DNA of 64,000 nucleotides from NCBI RefSeq assembly GCF_004792665.1, contig NZ_SRZX01000001.1:1488001-1552000 (forward strand), given 5' to 3'. Shown one piece after another: positions 17,241 through 27,029 of this stretch; the stretch's first letter is position 1, and each line of letters starts with the position of its first letter. The notes under the pieces were generated by a model. That model had not been told where the DNA came from. It saw only the letters and a list, made by a program, of their open reading frames with translations, and searched no databases. The stretch is from Marinobacter orientalis. Lineage in GTDB: Bacteria > Pseudomonadota > Gammaproteobacteria > Pseudomonadales > Oleiphilaceae. Made by a program: the position numbers and the translations under genes.

Positions 17241-18563
17241 ATGGAAGCTGAACTCCTGACCACAGAAACAAGGGAAGCCTCTCCGGCAGTTGCTGAGATT
17301 CTTTCCAGGCCACACACCCTGGACGATACCGGCCTGGACCATTTCTTTGTGGCGGATCTGCTGCTCAAGCATCTCAACCTGGTCAGCAATCAGACCCTAC
17401 AGCACCTTGCCCGCCAGATGGCTTTGCCCGGTGCGGTGCTGGAACCGGTGCTGAATCTGTTGCGCCGGGAGGCCAAGGTTGAGAGCCGCAGTGCGGATCT
17501 CTCCGATGGTGGTCTGCGTTATGCACTTACGGATCGCGGGCGTGCAGAGGCGCTGGATTCCCTGTCCCGGGATGGCTACTGCGGCCCGGCTCCGGTTCTT
17601 CTCAGGGATTATGAGTCACTGGTCCGGCGCCAGTCGGTGTCCGGGTGTGTTGTTACCGAAGAGGATATGCACCGGTTGTTCCGCAATACCGTGGTCGACG
17701 ATAGTCTGCTGGCCCAGCTTGGCCCGGCCGTGCATTCCGGCCGCGCCATGTTCATTTACGGCCCCGCCGGCAGTGGCAAGAGTTATATCTCCCGGCAACT
17801 GGTGAAGTTACTGGCGGGGCCGGTGTACATACCCTATTCCCTGCTGGTGGGCGATACGGTGATCAGCCTGTTTGATCCTGAATTCCACCACCCGGTTCAT
17901 GGGGAGCAGCAGGACCCCGTGCACCTGACCAGCGGCCACGACCCCCGATATGTTCTCTGTCATCGGCCGGAAGTAACCACCGGTGGTGAGCTGACCCTGG
18001 ATATGCTGGAGCTGAAGTTCGACGAACAGCGCAAGCAATACCAGGCGCCGCTGCAGCTCAAGGCCAGCAACGGCATGCTGCTGATTGATGACCTGGGCCG
18101 GCAGCGAGTCTCCCATGTGGATCTGCTGAACCGCTGGATCGTGCCCATGGAGGAGAAACGGGATTTCCTCAATCTCAGGGCCGGCCAGCACTTTGCGGTG
18201 CCTTTCGACATGCTGCTGATCTTCTCCACCAATCTGAATCCGCTGGAGTTGGCCGACGAAGCCTTCCTGCGCCGGATCGGGCATAAGATCGGTTTCAGAA
18301 CCCTGGCGCCGCAATCGTACCTGCGGTTATGGCAACAGGTCTGCCAGCAAATGGCGATGGAAAACGATCCCGACGTTACCCGATTCATGATGACAGAGCT
18401 TTACCCGATGCAGGGCAACGTCCTGCTGCCCTGCCATCCCCGGGACCTGCTTGGTCTGGTCAGTGATTACTGCCGGTATCGCGGGTTACCGGCGAGGCTC
18501 AGCCGGGATTCCATTGAATGGGCCTGGCAAAACTACTTCGTACACATGGATAACGTGGGGTGA
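17241..18563 (+). CDS. AAA-type ATPase embedded in the tad locus
   Basis: A 440-residue soluble protein. Walker A GPAGSGKS at about residues 174-181, Walker B GMLLIDDLG at about 280, and a sensor-1-like IFSTN near 332 define an AAA+ module. The N-terminal 150 residues look helical and winged-helix-like (FFVADLLLKHLNLVSNQTLQHLA), reminiscent of a substrate- or DNA-binding domain. It is not TadA (no secretion-ATPase His box) or TadZ. It starts 33 bp after tadV and overlaps cpaB, so it is co-transcribed with the pilus genes. Regulation, assembly or recycling of pilus parts are possible roles; I cannot choose. Confidence 0.75.
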   Translation: MEAELLTTETREASPAVAEILSRPHTLDDTGLDHFFVADLLLKHLNLVSNQTLQHLARQMALPGAVLEPVLNLLRREAKVESRSADLSDGGLRYALTDRGRAEALDSLSRDGYCGPAPVLLRDYESLVRRQSVSGCVVTEEDMHRLFRNTVVDDSLLAQLGPAVHSGRAMFIYGPAGSGKSYISRQLVKLLAGPVYIPYSLLVGDTVISLFDPEFHHPVHGEQQDPVHLTSGHDPRYVLCHRPEVTTGGELTLDMLELKFDEQRKQYQAPLQLKASNGMLLIDDLGRQRVSHVDLLNRWIVPMEEKRDFLNLRAGQHFAVPFDMLLIFSTNLNPLELADEAFLRRIGHKIGFRTLAPQSYLRLWQQVCQQMAMENDPDVTRFMMTELYPMQGNVLLPCHPRDLLGLVSDYCRYRGLPARLSRDSIEWAWQNYFVHMDNVG

Positions 18564-18568
18564 CCGCT

Positions 18569-19384
18569 ATGTTCAAGTCAAGAACCGTTCTCATGCTTGG
18601 TTTTGCCCTGATGATGGGCCTTGGTGCTGCCTACCTGGCGAGGGGCTGGGCGATGGATCGCCTTGCGTCGCCCGCTACCGAGGACGGTGTCCCCGTGGTA
18701 GTGGCGGCATTGCAGGTGCCGTTCGGCAAGAAACTGGAAGCCAGCGATCTGAGGGTCGCCAACATGCCGAGATCCATGGTGCCCTCCGGGGCTTATAAAG
18801 ACACTGCCGAGGTGGAGAGCACGGTTGCCATGACCACAATCTACCCTGGAGAAGTGATCCTCAGGGAAAAAGTGGTTGCCTTCGGGGGCGGCAGTGCACT
18901 GTCGGCGGTCATCGCGCCGAACAAGCGGGCGGTGACCGTGCGGGTGAACGATGTGATTGGTGTCGCCGGCTTCCTGATGCCGGGTAACCGGGTGGATGTT
19001 GTCTCTGCCATTCCCAACGGAAACCGCCGTTATCAATCCCGGACACTGCTGGAAAACGTCAAGGTACTGGCGGTGGACCAGACTGCGTCACCGGAAAAAG
19101 ACAAGCCGGTGATTGTGCGGGCCGTCACCCTGGAGCTCAGTTCGGCGGACGCCGAGGAACTGGTCAAGGCGACCCAGGAAGGGGTGGTGCAACTGGCCCT
19201 GAGGAACCCGCTGGACGACAGCATTCGCCCGATACCCGAACCGGAGCCGGAACCGGAAAAAGAAGAGGTGGTGGCGGAAGTGAAGCCAGCGCCAAAGCCG
19301 GCGCCGCGGCGGGCGGTATCCACTATATCACGGGTCACGATCATTCGCGGTACAGAGGTCAGCACGTCAAGGGTTTCCATGTAA
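18569..19384 (+). CDS. rcpC: Flp pilus assembly protein CpaB/RcpC
   Basis: About 271 residues: an N-terminal membrane anchor or signal (FKSRTVLMLGFALMMGLGAAYLA), an SAF-type beta-clip domain (VPVVVAALQVPFGKKLEASDLRVAN) and the CpaB core (VTVRVNDVIGVAGFLMPGNRVDVV). The last 50 residues are a Pro/Glu/Lys-rich tail (PEPEPEPEKEE, PAPKPAP) likely to be disordered and periplasmic. RcpC proteins modulate the RcpA secretin pore. I prefer ATG 18569 with GGGG upstream; a GTG at 18560 overlapping the ATPase stop is an alternative. Confidence 0.9.
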   Translation: MFKSRTVLMLGFALMMGLGAAYLARGWAMDRLASPATEDGVPVVVAALQVPFGKKLEASDLRVANMPRSMVPSGAYKDTAEVESTVAMTTIYPGEVILREKVVAFGGGSALSAVIAPNKRAVTVRVNDVIGVAGFLMPGNRVDVVSAIPNGNRRYQSRTLLENVKVLAVDQTASPEKDKPVIVRAVTLELSSADAEELVKATQEGVVQLALRNPLDDSIRPIPEPEPEPEKEEVVAEVKPAPKPAPRRAVSTISRVTIIRGTEVSTSRVSM

Positions 19385-19468
19385 GGGCACGCCCAGGGAG
19401 GCCTGTGGAATGGGAGCGGCCGGTGAGTTTCGGTAACCGGGCAGGAAGTAATGATAGGGAGAGTGGCC

Positions 19469-20962
19469 ATGACAGTAACGGCACGGAATTTAACGATTGA
19501 AGGTTATCTGATCAGCCTGGTTCTGCTTTGTGTACTGGTGTTCCCGGCAGGGGCCAGTGCCCAGGCCATGCTCGCCAGCGGTATGAACAGGCAGGTTGTG
19601 GAAGTTGCCGTGAACCAGTCCCAGATTCTCTACCTGGAACAGCCAGTGGCAAAGATCTCCGTTGGCAATCCGGACATTGCCGATATCCTCATTCTGCGTT
19701 CACGGCAGCTGTACGTGGTGGGGAAAAAGCTGGGAACCACCAACGTGACCTTGTGGGATAACAACAATCAGGTTGTCAGTGCCGTTGGCATTGAGGTCAA
19801 CCATGACCTGGAAAGCCTGAAATCGAAACTGTACCAGGTGCTGCCCGGGGAAGAGGTCGAGGTCCGTTCCTCCCAGGACGCCATCATTCTCAGTGGTGAG
19901 GTGAGCAGTGCCGCCCGCATGACCGCGGCCCTGGATCTGGCCCGCAGTTACCAGGGTGGTGACGAGGGCAGGGTGCTCAACATGATGCAGGTGGGCGGTG
20001 CCCAGCAGGTCATGCTGGAAGTCCAGGTAGCCGAGGTGTCGCGGGATTTCCTCAAGCGTATTGGCGCCAAGTTTGCCGCCATCAATGCCAACTCCCTGTT
20101 GACCATTGGCGCAGCCAACAATGGCACGGCACTGGCCCCTTCCGGAGCATTTGTTCCCGGCGGCGGTTCGGGCACGTTAACCGGAGAGACGCCGGCCACC
20201 CAGATCCTGCGTGAACCAATGACCTTTGAAAGCACCGGCCTGTTTGCCAGTTTCCTGGACGGTGACACCCTGTTTGACCTGGTGATCGACGCAGCCCAGG
20301 AGAATAACCTCGCCAAGGTACTGGCGGAGCCCACGCTGACCACACTCACCGGCCAGGAAGCCACCTTCCACGCCGGCGGTGAATTTCCGATCCCGGTGGG
20401 AAGTGGTCAGGATGACGGCATAACGATCGAGTTCAAAGAGTTCGGGGTCAGCCTCGGCTTCCTGCCCACGGTACTGGACTCTGACATGATCAGCCTCAAG
20501 CTCAATATCAAGGTCAGTGAGCTGAGCAATCAGAACTCGATCGCCCTGGACGTGCCTGAAACCTCTGCCACTTTCTTCATCAACGCCCTGACCAGCCGCA
20601 GTGCATCATCAACGGTGGAACTGGCCAATGGCCAGACCATCGGGGTGGCGGGATTGATCAACGAGAACCTGCGGGAGCGTGTCAACAAGTTCCCGGGCCT
20701 GGGCGACCTGCCGGTGCTTGGCAACCTGTTCCGCAGCCAGGAATTCATCAAGGGCAAGACCGAACTGGTGATCCTGGTAACACCCCACTTCGCAAGGCCG
20801 GTGGACCGCGAGCAGTTTACCCTGCCCACGGATTACTTTGTGGAGCCGTCCGATCTGGAATTTTACCTGTTGGGTTATACCGAAGGCAGGCGCAAGCCCG
20901 GCACCGGGCCCAGGTCGATGCAGCGTGGCAGTGTAAAGGGACAATTCGGCCATGAACTCTGA
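19469..20962 (+). CDS. rcpA: Tad secretin RcpA/CpaC
   Basis: About 497 residues with a signal peptide (cleavage after GASAQA near residue 34). The N-terminal pilus-assembly domain contains VNQSQILYLEQPVAKISVGNPDIADI; a BON-like stretch follows; the C-terminal secretin domain has VPVGSGQDDGITIEFKEFG-type and SASSTVELANGQTIGVAGL sequences and ends the pore with LPVLGNLFRS and ELVILVTPHF. It forms the outer-membrane channel for the pilus. ATG 19469 has AGGGAG 7 nt upstream; ATG 19451 is also usable. Confidence 0.94.
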   Translation: MTVTARNLTIEGYLISLVLLCVLVFPAGASAQAMLASGMNRQVVEVAVNQSQILYLEQPVAKISVGNPDIADILILRSRQLYVVGKKLGTTNVTLWDNNNQVVSAVGIEVNHDLESLKSKLYQVLPGEEVEVRSSQDAIILSGEVSSAARMTAALDLARSYQGGDEGRVLNMMQVGGAQQVMLEVQVAEVSRDFLKRIGAKFAAINANSLLTIGAANNGTALAPSGAFVPGGGSGTLTGETPATQILREPMTFESTGLFASFLDGDTLFDLVIDAAQENNLAKVLAEPTLTTLTGQEATFHAGGEFPIPVGSGQDDGITIEFKEFGVSLGFLPTVLDSDMISLKLNIKVSELSNQNSIALDVPETSATFFINALTSRSASSTVELANGQTIGVAGLINENLRERVNKFPGLGDLPVLGNLFRSQEFIKGKTELVILVTPHFARPVDREQFTLPTDYFVEPSDLEFYLLGYTEGRRKPGTGPRSMQRGSVKGQFGHEL

Positions 20963-20972
20963 GGAAAGCACC

Positions 20973-21260
20973 ATGGATGCCTACAAATGCAACGTGAAGA
21001 CAGTGGTGGCCGGGCTGGCTATGGCAATGCTGGCAGCGGGATGTGCGTCACCCAGCTCCGAGGACCAATTTGGTAACTCGGTGCGCCAGATGATCGCTGC
21101 CCAGAAGTATGTTTCACCGGACCGGGAAGTGCCTGAGCTTCCGGTGCTGGATGGTCGCAAAGCGGAAGCCGGCTATGAAAGTTATCGCAAGGATACCGGC
21201 AACCCGTCGCGGATGACGCCGGACATGAGTGGCAGTGTCGGCCTGGGTCTTCAGCGCTGA
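20973..21260 (+). CDS. Small Tad-locus lipoprotein (CpaD-like)
   Basis: A 95-residue protein with a lipoprotein signal (VVAGLAMAMLAAGC, lipobox LAAGC). The mature part carries EDQFGNSVRQMIAAQ and a later DGRKAEAGYESYR, a pattern seen in short lipoproteins of proteobacterial tad loci and in the end of CpaD. A secretin pilotin or outer-membrane partner is the likely role. ATG 20973 is used because GAGGAAA lies 7 nt upstream; the ATG at 20952 overlaps rcpA and would put ten polar residues before the signal. Confidence 0.78.
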   Translation: MDAYKCNVKTVVAGLAMAMLAAGCASPSSEDQFGNSVRQMIAAQKYVSPDREVPELPVLDGRKAEAGYESYRKDTGNPSRMTPDMSGSVGLGLQR

Positions 21261-21276
21261 ACAGGGAGGGCGGGCC

Positions 21277-22482
21277 ATGATCTCGCTTGGGAAGACTCAA
21301 AGGTACCAGCAGGGTGCGATCCTGCCACTGGCGGCGATTTCCCTGGTGGCCATTCTTGGTATGGCGGCGCTGGCGCTGGACATCAGCAACGCCCACCTGG
21401 AAAAGACACGGCTGCAGAATGCCCTGGATGCCGCCGCGCTCAGTGCCGCCAAGGTCCTGGACCAGACCGGCAGTACTGCCCTGGCAGATAGCGCCGGCCA
21501 GACAACCTTTGCCGGCAACCTGGCAGCGCCCGGTAATGCCGGGCTTGGCGCCGCGGCCAGTGGCGGCAATCTGAGCCTGGTGCTTGAATATTCCTCCACG
21601 CTGAATCCGTTTGTGTCGGGTACTGTGCCTGCCCAGTACGTGAGGGCCGCTGTCGCAAACTATGACGTCGCCGAATGGTTTGCCCCGGTACTCGGTTTTG
21701 ATGACCTGACCATAGCCGGCACAGCCGTTGCCGGCCCCAGCCCGACCCTGCAGCAGGTGTGCAACGTCGCGCCGGTAATGGCCTGTGGTACGCCACCTGA
21801 AGAGAGCCCGCCAGGCACCACTTTTGGCTATTCCCGGGGACAGGTAGAGCAGCTGAAGATCGGCTCGGGCACCAGTTCCGAGGTGGGTAACGGTAACTTC
21901 TACCTGATCCGGCTTGATGGTAGCCAGGGCGGCGCCGATGTGCGGGAAGCGGCAGCCGGGAAATTTGATGCCTGCCTGTCTACCGGCGGTGACAGCGATA
22001 TCGAGACCGAGCCCGGCAACACCGTGGGCCCGTTTGCCCAGGGGATCAACACCCGGCTGGGCATCTATAACGGGCCGGTCAACTCCACCGATTATCCGCC
22101 GGACTGGTTCACCAACCACGAAGCCTACACCGAACAGGATTACCTGGACCAGAAAATCCCACCCTATGACCTGGACTGGTACGAATCGCAATACCAGACC
22201 GTCAATCCGGATGCGCCCCCGGAGGGCGCGGCCGGCCGACGTATCCTGACCATGCCTGTTGGTAACTGTGACGGGCTGGCCAACGGCCAGGACAGTGTGG
22301 AGTTGCTGGGATTCTCCTGCTTTTACATGGTGGACCGGATGAATCAGCAGGGGCAGGCGGTGTTTTACGGTCAATTCAGGGACGATTGTGGCGGCAGCGG
22401 AGTGCCGGGGCCGGATCCTGGCGCCGGCCCGGGGCCCCGTATCATCCAGCTCTATAAGGATCCGGATACCATTGACAGCTGA
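21277..22482 (+). CDS. tadG: TadG-like pilus assembly protein
   Basis: About 401 residues. The N-terminus is the TadG-like module: a basic start, then GAILPLAAISLVAILGMAALALD with a single hydrophobic helix, followed by NAHLEKTRLQNALDAAALSAAK. The remaining 330 residues are periplasmic, acidic and rich in Gly/Pro, with paired cysteines (VCNVAPVMACG; NCDGLANGQ; GFSCF). It shares only the N-terminal module with longer von-Willebrand-containing TadG proteins; no clear vWA motif is visible. ATG 21277 follows AACAGGGAGGGCGGGCC. Confidence 0.85.
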   Translation: MISLGKTQRYQQGAILPLAAISLVAILGMAALALDISNAHLEKTRLQNALDAAALSAAKVLDQTGSTALADSAGQTTFAGNLAAPGNAGLGAAASGGNLSLVLEYSSTLNPFVSGTVPAQYVRAAVANYDVAEWFAPVLGFDDLTIAGTAVAGPSPTLQQVCNVAPVMACGTPPEESPPGTTFGYSRGQVEQLKIGSGTSSEVGNGNFYLIRLDGSQGGADVREAAAGKFDACLSTGGDSDIETEPGNTVGPFAQGINTRLGIYNGPVNSTDYPPDWFTNHEAYTEQDYLDQKIPPYDLDWYESQYQTVNPDAPPEGAAGRRILTMPVGNCDGLANGQDSVELLGFSCFYMVDRMNQQGQAVFYGQFRDDCGGSGVPGPDPGAGPGPRIIQLYKDPDTIDS

Positions 22483-22511
22483 AAGCTTTGGGATAAGCGG
22501 GAGCAAAGGCC

Positions 22512-22970
22512 ATGGGAGAGATTTGCAGGACAGGGAAACAGCAGGGCATCGCGGCACTGGAATTCCTGCTGACAGCCCCGTTGTTGTTGCTGGTGGTTTT
22601 TGCAGTCAGTGAACTGGGGTGGGCATTTCACCAGTACCACACCATGACCCGGGCAACCCAGGACGGCGCCAGGCACGCGGCGTCCAATGCCATGCTTGGT
22701 AGTGTGGGGGTGATCTTCCTGGATAGCGCTCTGGTGCAGGAGTCCAGCAATCTGGTGGTGTACGGCAACACCCTGGGAGCGGGGGAGCCCCTGCTTCCGG
22801 GCTGGTCCCCCGGTGATGTCAGTGTGACCAGCCCGGATGCCAGCCATATTATGGTCAGCGCCAGGTATGACTATGTGCCAATTGTTGGTCGCATCCCCGC
22901 GTTCTACGGCGGAGACCCGATCAGCCTGGCTTTTGAAATGAACGGCACTGTGCAGATGAGGGCGTTATGA
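22512..22970 (+). CDS. tadE: TadE-family pseudopilin
   Basis: A 152-residue TadE-like protein: short leader, then GIAALEFLLTAPLLLLVVFAVSELG with the Glu at the fifth position of the mature helix, followed by the conserved TMTRATQDGARHAA. The rest is a small beta-rich domain. TadE-like proteins are processed by TadV and are thought to act as minor pilins. It overlaps the next gene by ATGA. Confidence 0.88.
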   Translation: MGEICRTGKQQGIAALEFLLTAPLLLLVVFAVSELGWAFHQYHTMTRATQDGARHAASNAMLGSVGVIFLDSALVQESSNLVVYGNTLGAGEPLLPGWSPGDVSVTSPDASHIMVSARYDYVPIVGRIPAFYGGDPISLAFEMNGTVQMRAL

Positions 22971-23452
22971 ATATCAGGCTTCAGTCCGGCTTGCATACCG
23001 TGGAATTTGCCCTGGTGGGAGCACTGTTTTTTATCCTGCTGTTTGCCGCCATTGAGTTCGGTCGCCTGATGTTTGTCTGGAATACGCTGGATGAGACCAG
23101 CCGGCGGGCTGCCCGGGTCGCCGTCGTCTGTCCCGTTGAGCACAGCGCGATCCGGCGGGTGGCCATGTTTGCCGAGCCGACGTCGTCCGGAAGCAGCCCG
23201 GTACTCAGGGATCTGAACGAAGGCCTGATCAGTCTCCAGTATCTCACGGCCACTGGCAGTGTGGTGGCCGATACCACCGCAGACTTCATGGACATTGCCT
23301 TTGTGCGCAGTGAAGTCAGCGGCTTCCAGCATCAGCTGATCATCCCGTTCTTTTTCCAGCAGTTTGAGTTGCCACCGTTTATAACTGTATTGCCCAGGGA
23401 AAGTCTGGGTGTTTCGCCGGAAGGTATCGGCTGTTTTGGAACAGTCAGTTGA
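22967..23452 (+). CDS. tadF: Second TadE/TadF-like pseudopilin
   Basis: 161 residues with the same module: SGLHTVEFALVGALFFILLFAAIEFGRLMF and then TLDETSRRAARVAVVCP. The Glu of the HTVEFAL motif is in the usual place. It pairs with tadE in a translationally coupled arrangement. The TadF name is by position; sequence alone says TadE-like family. Confidence 0.84.
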   Translation: MNIRLQSGLHTVEFALVGALFFILLFAAIEFGRLMFVWNTLDETSRRAARVAVVCPVEHSAIRRVAMFAEPTSSGSSPVLRDLNEGLISLQYLTATGSVVADTTADFMDIAFVRSEVSGFQHQLIIPFFFQQFELPPFITVLPRESLGVSPEGIGCFGTVS

Positions 23453-23474
23453 GCAGGCAGGGAAGGACAAGGCC

Positions 23475-24653
23475 ATGAAAGCACCGATGACGGTTTTGAT
23501 TGCAGGGCGCAATGCCTCTGAACTGGAAATACTCGAACAGATACTGGCCAACGAGCCAGGTTTGTCACCTACCAGGCGCCTGATTACCAACGGGCATTCT
23601 GATCCGCTCCATAATCTGACGGAGCTGCCGGATGCGCTGGTATTCTGCACCACCGTTGCCTGGGAAGACGAGCTGAAGGCGCTCGACGAACGCCCCGCGA
23701 CGGGCCGCGTCCCGACGATGGTAACCGGTCCTGAAAATACCACCGTCATGCGAACGGCCATGCAGGTAGGGGCCCGGGACTACTTCACCTTCCCGGTCCA
23801 GAAACAGGAACTTCTGGTCTCCCTGTGGCGCGTTGCCCGGGAGCTGGAACCAACAGCCAGGCAGGCCGGTGACCTGTTTGCGGTGATTAACAGCAAGGGT
23901 GGCTCCGGCGCCAGCATCATCGCGGGCGCATTGGCCCACAGCCTGGTGGAAAAAATTGAGGACCGGGTCGCTTTGCTGGACATGGATCTGCAGTTTGGCC
24001 ACCTGGCATCGGCCTTCGACCTGAAGGAGAGCGGTGGCCTCATCGACGCCATCCTGCGTGCTGACAACATGGATCTGATGGCCCTCGAGGGCCACATGGT
24101 CAAGCACAAAAGCGGGTTGCATCTGCTGGGCAATGGCACTGATCAGTTGATCGTGCCGGGAGATGTCGATGAGGGACAGCTACAGAAACTGATTACATTA
24201 ATGCGCTCCGGCTATGATCATACGGTGGTTGACCTGCCCAGGCATATCGACGGCGTTACCGGTGGCGTGCTGGAATCCGCCGATCGCGTGCTGCTGGTGA
24301 TGCAGCAGACCATCTCCCATGTCCAGGATGCCCGACGGCTGCTGCATTACCTCACTCGCTATATGCATGTTCCTGCCGATCGCATCGGGGTGGTGGTTAA
24401 CCGCTGGAACAAGCGCCTCGCCCTGACTACTGCAGACATTGAAAAGGCGCTGGGTATCGGTGACCTCACCTGTATTCCCAATGATTATGCCCGCGTCGCC
24501 CAGAGCGCCAATATGGGGGTGCCGCTACTGGAGGCGGCGCCTTCGGCACTGGTAAGCCGCAGCCTGGTGCAGATGGCGGAGGCGCTGAGTGGCAAGAAGG
24601 TGGTGCCGCAGTCCGGTTTTGGCCGGGTCTGGCAGAAACTGGCAGGGGCCTGA
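23475..24653 (+). CDS. tadZ: TadZ/CpaE-like ATPase
   Basis: A 392-residue protein with an atypical receiver-like N-terminal domain (residues 1-135; [21 protein letters not shown]) and a MinD/ParA-type ATPase domain. The deviant Walker A is [15 protein letters not shown] near residue 140, and [15 protein letters not shown] follows. TadZ localises to the pole and recruits the Tad machine. ATG 23475 is chosen since the frame from 23409 runs back into the preceding pseudopilin gene. Confidence 0.92.
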   Translation: MKAPMTVLIAGRNASELEILEQILANEPGLSPTRRLITNGHSDPLHNLTELPDALVFCTTVAWEDELKALDERPATGRVPTMVTGPENTTVMRTAMQVGARDYFTFPVQKQELLVSLWRVARELEPTARQAGDLFAVINSKGGSGASIIAGALAHSLVEKIEDRVALLDMDLQFGHLASAFDLKESGGLIDAILRADNMDLMALEGHMVKHKSGLHLLGNGTDQLIVPGDVDEGQLQKLITLMRSGYDHTVVDLPRHIDGVTGGVLESADRVLLVMQQTISHVQDARRLLHYLTRYMHVPADRIGVVVNRWNKRLALTTADIEKALGIGDLTCIPNDYARVAQSANMGVPLLEAAPSALVSRSLVQMAEALSGKKVVPQSGFGRVWQKLAGA

Positions 24654-24663
24654 GGAGGGCATT

Positions 24664-26031
24664 ATGGAACCGAGCAGCATGAATGGCGCTGGCAAGAGCG
24701 AACTGGAAGCGCCACTGGTTACAGCGGGGGTCGGAATGGAAGCTGCGCGCCGGTCCGAAGAGGAACAGGAAAGGGTCTGGAAACAGAAAATTCACCAGAA
24801 GCTGATGAAGGTGCTGGATCTGTCCCTGCTGGGAACTTTGGGGCGGGAAGAAGCCGAGCGCCAGCTGGAGGAGATTGGTCAGCGGTTGATGGCGGAAGAG
24901 TCGATGCCACTCTCGCTGGCAGCGCGGCAACGTATTCTGCAACAGATCAAGGACGACATCCTCGGCTTTGGTCCCCTGGAGCCCTTGCTGGCAGACAAGT
25001 CCATCTCGGACATCCTGGTCAACGGCTACAACTGCATCTATGTGGAACGCAATGGCAAACTGGAGCGGGAATCCGCCACCTTCCAGAACGATAGCCATCT
25101 GTTGAATACCATTGATCGCATTGTTTCCAGTGTCGGGCGGCGGATCGATGAATCCTCGCCGATGGTGGATGCGCGGCTGAGGGACGGCTCCCGGGTAAAC
25201 GCCATTATTCCGCCACTGGCCGTGGACGGACCGTTACTGTCCATTCGCCGTTTTTCCATTGATGGCCTGTCGATGGAGACCCTGATCGAGAAAGGCACCC
25301 TGACGCCTTCGATTGCCAATCTTCTGGAGGGCATTGTCCGGGGCAGACTTAATGTCCTGATCTCGGGCGGTACCGGCTCGGGTAAAACCACCCTCCTTAA
25401 CGTGATGTCCGGGTTTGTGCCGGATGACGAGCGCATCGTCACCATTGAGGATTCCGCGGAACTGCAACTTCAGCAGCCCCACGTGGCGAGGCTGGAAACG
25501 CGGCCACCGAACATCGAAAACAAGGGCGAAGTCACACAGCGGGACCTGGTGCGCAACAGCCTGCGCATGCGGCCTGACCGCATTATCGTCGGCGAGGTTC
25601 GCGGCACCGAGGCCCTGGACATGTTGCAGGCAATGAATACGGGGCACGATGGCTCCATGACCACCCTGCACGCCAACGCCCCCCGGGATGCCCTGACACG
25701 GATCGAGAACATGGTGTCGATGACGGGAACCACCATGCCGACCAAGGCCATCCGTTCCCAGGTGGCATCCGCCATTGACGTTGTGCTCCAGGTGGAACGT
25801 CAGGAAGACGGTAAAAGACGGCTGGTGAGTGTGCAGGAGATAAACGGCATGGAGGGTGACGTGATCACCATGTCGGAGATTTTTACCTTCCGCCGCCTTG
25901 GTCGCGACGAACACGGCCACGTGCAGGGCAGGTACTGGGCAACCGGCATTGTTCCCCGTTTCCAGGAACATCTCCAGCAGCGGGGTATTGCATTGCCGTT
26001 GTCACTCTATGATCCGGATTTTGGGGGCTGA
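24664..26031 (+). CDS. tadA: Tad secretion ATPase TadA/CpaF
   Basis: 455 residues of the type II/IV secretion ATPase family. N-terminal domain with [29 protein letters not shown]; Walker [12 protein letters not shown] near residue 239; Asp and His boxes in [19 protein letters not shown] and [18 protein letters not shown]; Walker [13 protein letters not shown]. It powers pilus assembly at the inner membrane. ATG 24664 with GAGGAGGG 5 nt upstream fixes the start; the frame open from 24589 overlaps tadZ. Confidence 0.95.
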   Translation: MEPSSMNGAGKSELEAPLVTAGVGMEAARRSEEEQERVWKQKIHQKLMKVLDLSLLGTLGREEAERQLEEIGQRLMAEESMPLSLAARQRILQQIKDDILGFGPLEPLLADKSISDILVNGYNCIYVERNGKLERESATFQNDSHLLNTIDRIVSSVGRRIDESSPMVDARLRDGSRVNAIIPPLAVDGPLLSIRRFSIDGLSMETLIEKGTLTPSIANLLEGIVRGRLNVLISGGTGSGKTTLLNVMSGFVPDDERIVTIEDSAELQLQQPHVARLETRPPNIENKGEVTQRDLVRNSLRMRPDRIIVGEVRGTEALDMLQAMNTGHDGSMTTLHANAPRDALTRIENMVSMTGTTMPTKAIRSQVASAIDVVLQVERQEDGKRRLVSVQEINGMEGDVITMSEIFTFRRLGRDEHGHVQGRYWATGIVPRFQEHLQQRGIALPLSLYDPDFGG

Positions 26032-26034
26032 GCC

Positions 26035-27018
26035 ATGGACGTATTGGGAGACAAACTGTGGATATTCCTTGCACTCGTGTTTGTGGCGGTTTTTCTACTG
26101 TCCCAGGGGCTGGTGATTCCGGTATTCGGGGAGAGTCGCGGTGCCCGTAAGCGCCTGAGCCAGCGCATGAACAACCTGACCGCCGAAGACGGAAGGGAAG
26201 ACCGTATATCCCTTATGAGGGAGCAGTACCTGCGGGATCTTTCGCCCCTGGAAAAACGGCTGGAAACCCTGGCCCTGTTGCAGCCCCTGGCCACCCTCAT
26301 TGCCCAGAGCGGCTACCAGACCCGGGCTTACCGGGTACTTCTGCTGGCGACGGTGTTGGCGGTGACCGCCGGTGTTGCCGGCTATTACGTCAAGAGTACC
26401 TGGTGGATACCGCTGGTCTTTGCCCCTGTTGGCGCTCTGATTCCGTTTTTTTATCTGCGCAGAAAACGCAGTCAGCGGATTGCCAGGATCGAGGAGCAGT
26501 TGCCGGATGTGGTGGATGTGATTATCCGCGCCTTGCGGGCAGGGCATCCTTTTATTGAAGCCATACGTCTGGTGTCCACCGAAATGCCCAGCCCGGTAAA
26601 GGAAGAGTTCCTGACCACCTTTAACGAAATCAATTACGGGGGGGATGTCCGCTCGGCTCTGTTCGGGTTACTGCAGCGGGTTCCCAGTGTGCTGGTCATG
26701 GCGTTGATCACGGCCGTTCTGGTGCAGAGAGAATCCGGCGGTAACCTCGCCGAGGTACTGGAGAAAATCGCCTCCGTCATTCGCGGCCGTTTCCGATTCC
26801 AGCGGCGGGTCCAGACCCTGTCTGCGGAGGGGCGGATGTCAGCCTGGGTACTCACCATGACGCCGTTTGTGCTGTTTGTACTGATTTCCCTGGTGAATCC
26901 GGACTATATGCCCATGCTTACCGAAAGTCCCCGTGGTGGTGACATTATCCTGGTGGCCCTGGTCATGATTGTGATCGGTGTTTTCTGGATCAGGAAGATA
27001 CTCAATATCAAGGTGTAG
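26035..27018 (+). CDS. tadB: Inner-membrane platform protein TadB
   Basis: 327 residues with a hydrophobic N-terminus, a pair of central helices (VLLLATVLAVTAGVAGYYV, IPLVFAPVGALIPFFYL) and the T2SSF domain (QLPDVVDVIIRALRAGHPFIEAI; MALITAVLVQRESGGNLAEVLEKIA), ending in two more membrane segments. It forms the platform with TadC. It starts 3 bp after tadA. Confidence 0.94.
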   Translation: MDVLGDKLWIFLALVFVAVFLLSQGLVIPVFGESRGARKRLSQRMNNLTAEDGREDRISLMREQYLRDLSPLEKRLETLALLQPLATLIAQSGYQTRAYRVLLLATVLAVTAGVAGYYVKSTWWIPLVFAPVGALIPFFYLRRKRSQRIARIEEQLPDVVDVIIRALRAGHPFIEAIRLVSTEMPSPVKEEFLTTFNEINYGGDVRSALFGLLQRVPSVLVMALITAVLVQRESGGNLAEVLEKIASVIRGRFRFQRRVQTLSAEGRMSAWVLTMTPFVLFVLISLVNPDYMPMLTESPRGGDIILVALVMIVIGVFWIRKILNIKV

Positions 27019-27029
27019 GGAGAACAGCC

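Noticed and set aside
21019..22557. A 512-codon minus-strand frame opposite tadG
   Set aside because: It would run against three genes of the tad operon and has no domain; a shadow of the tadG codon pattern.
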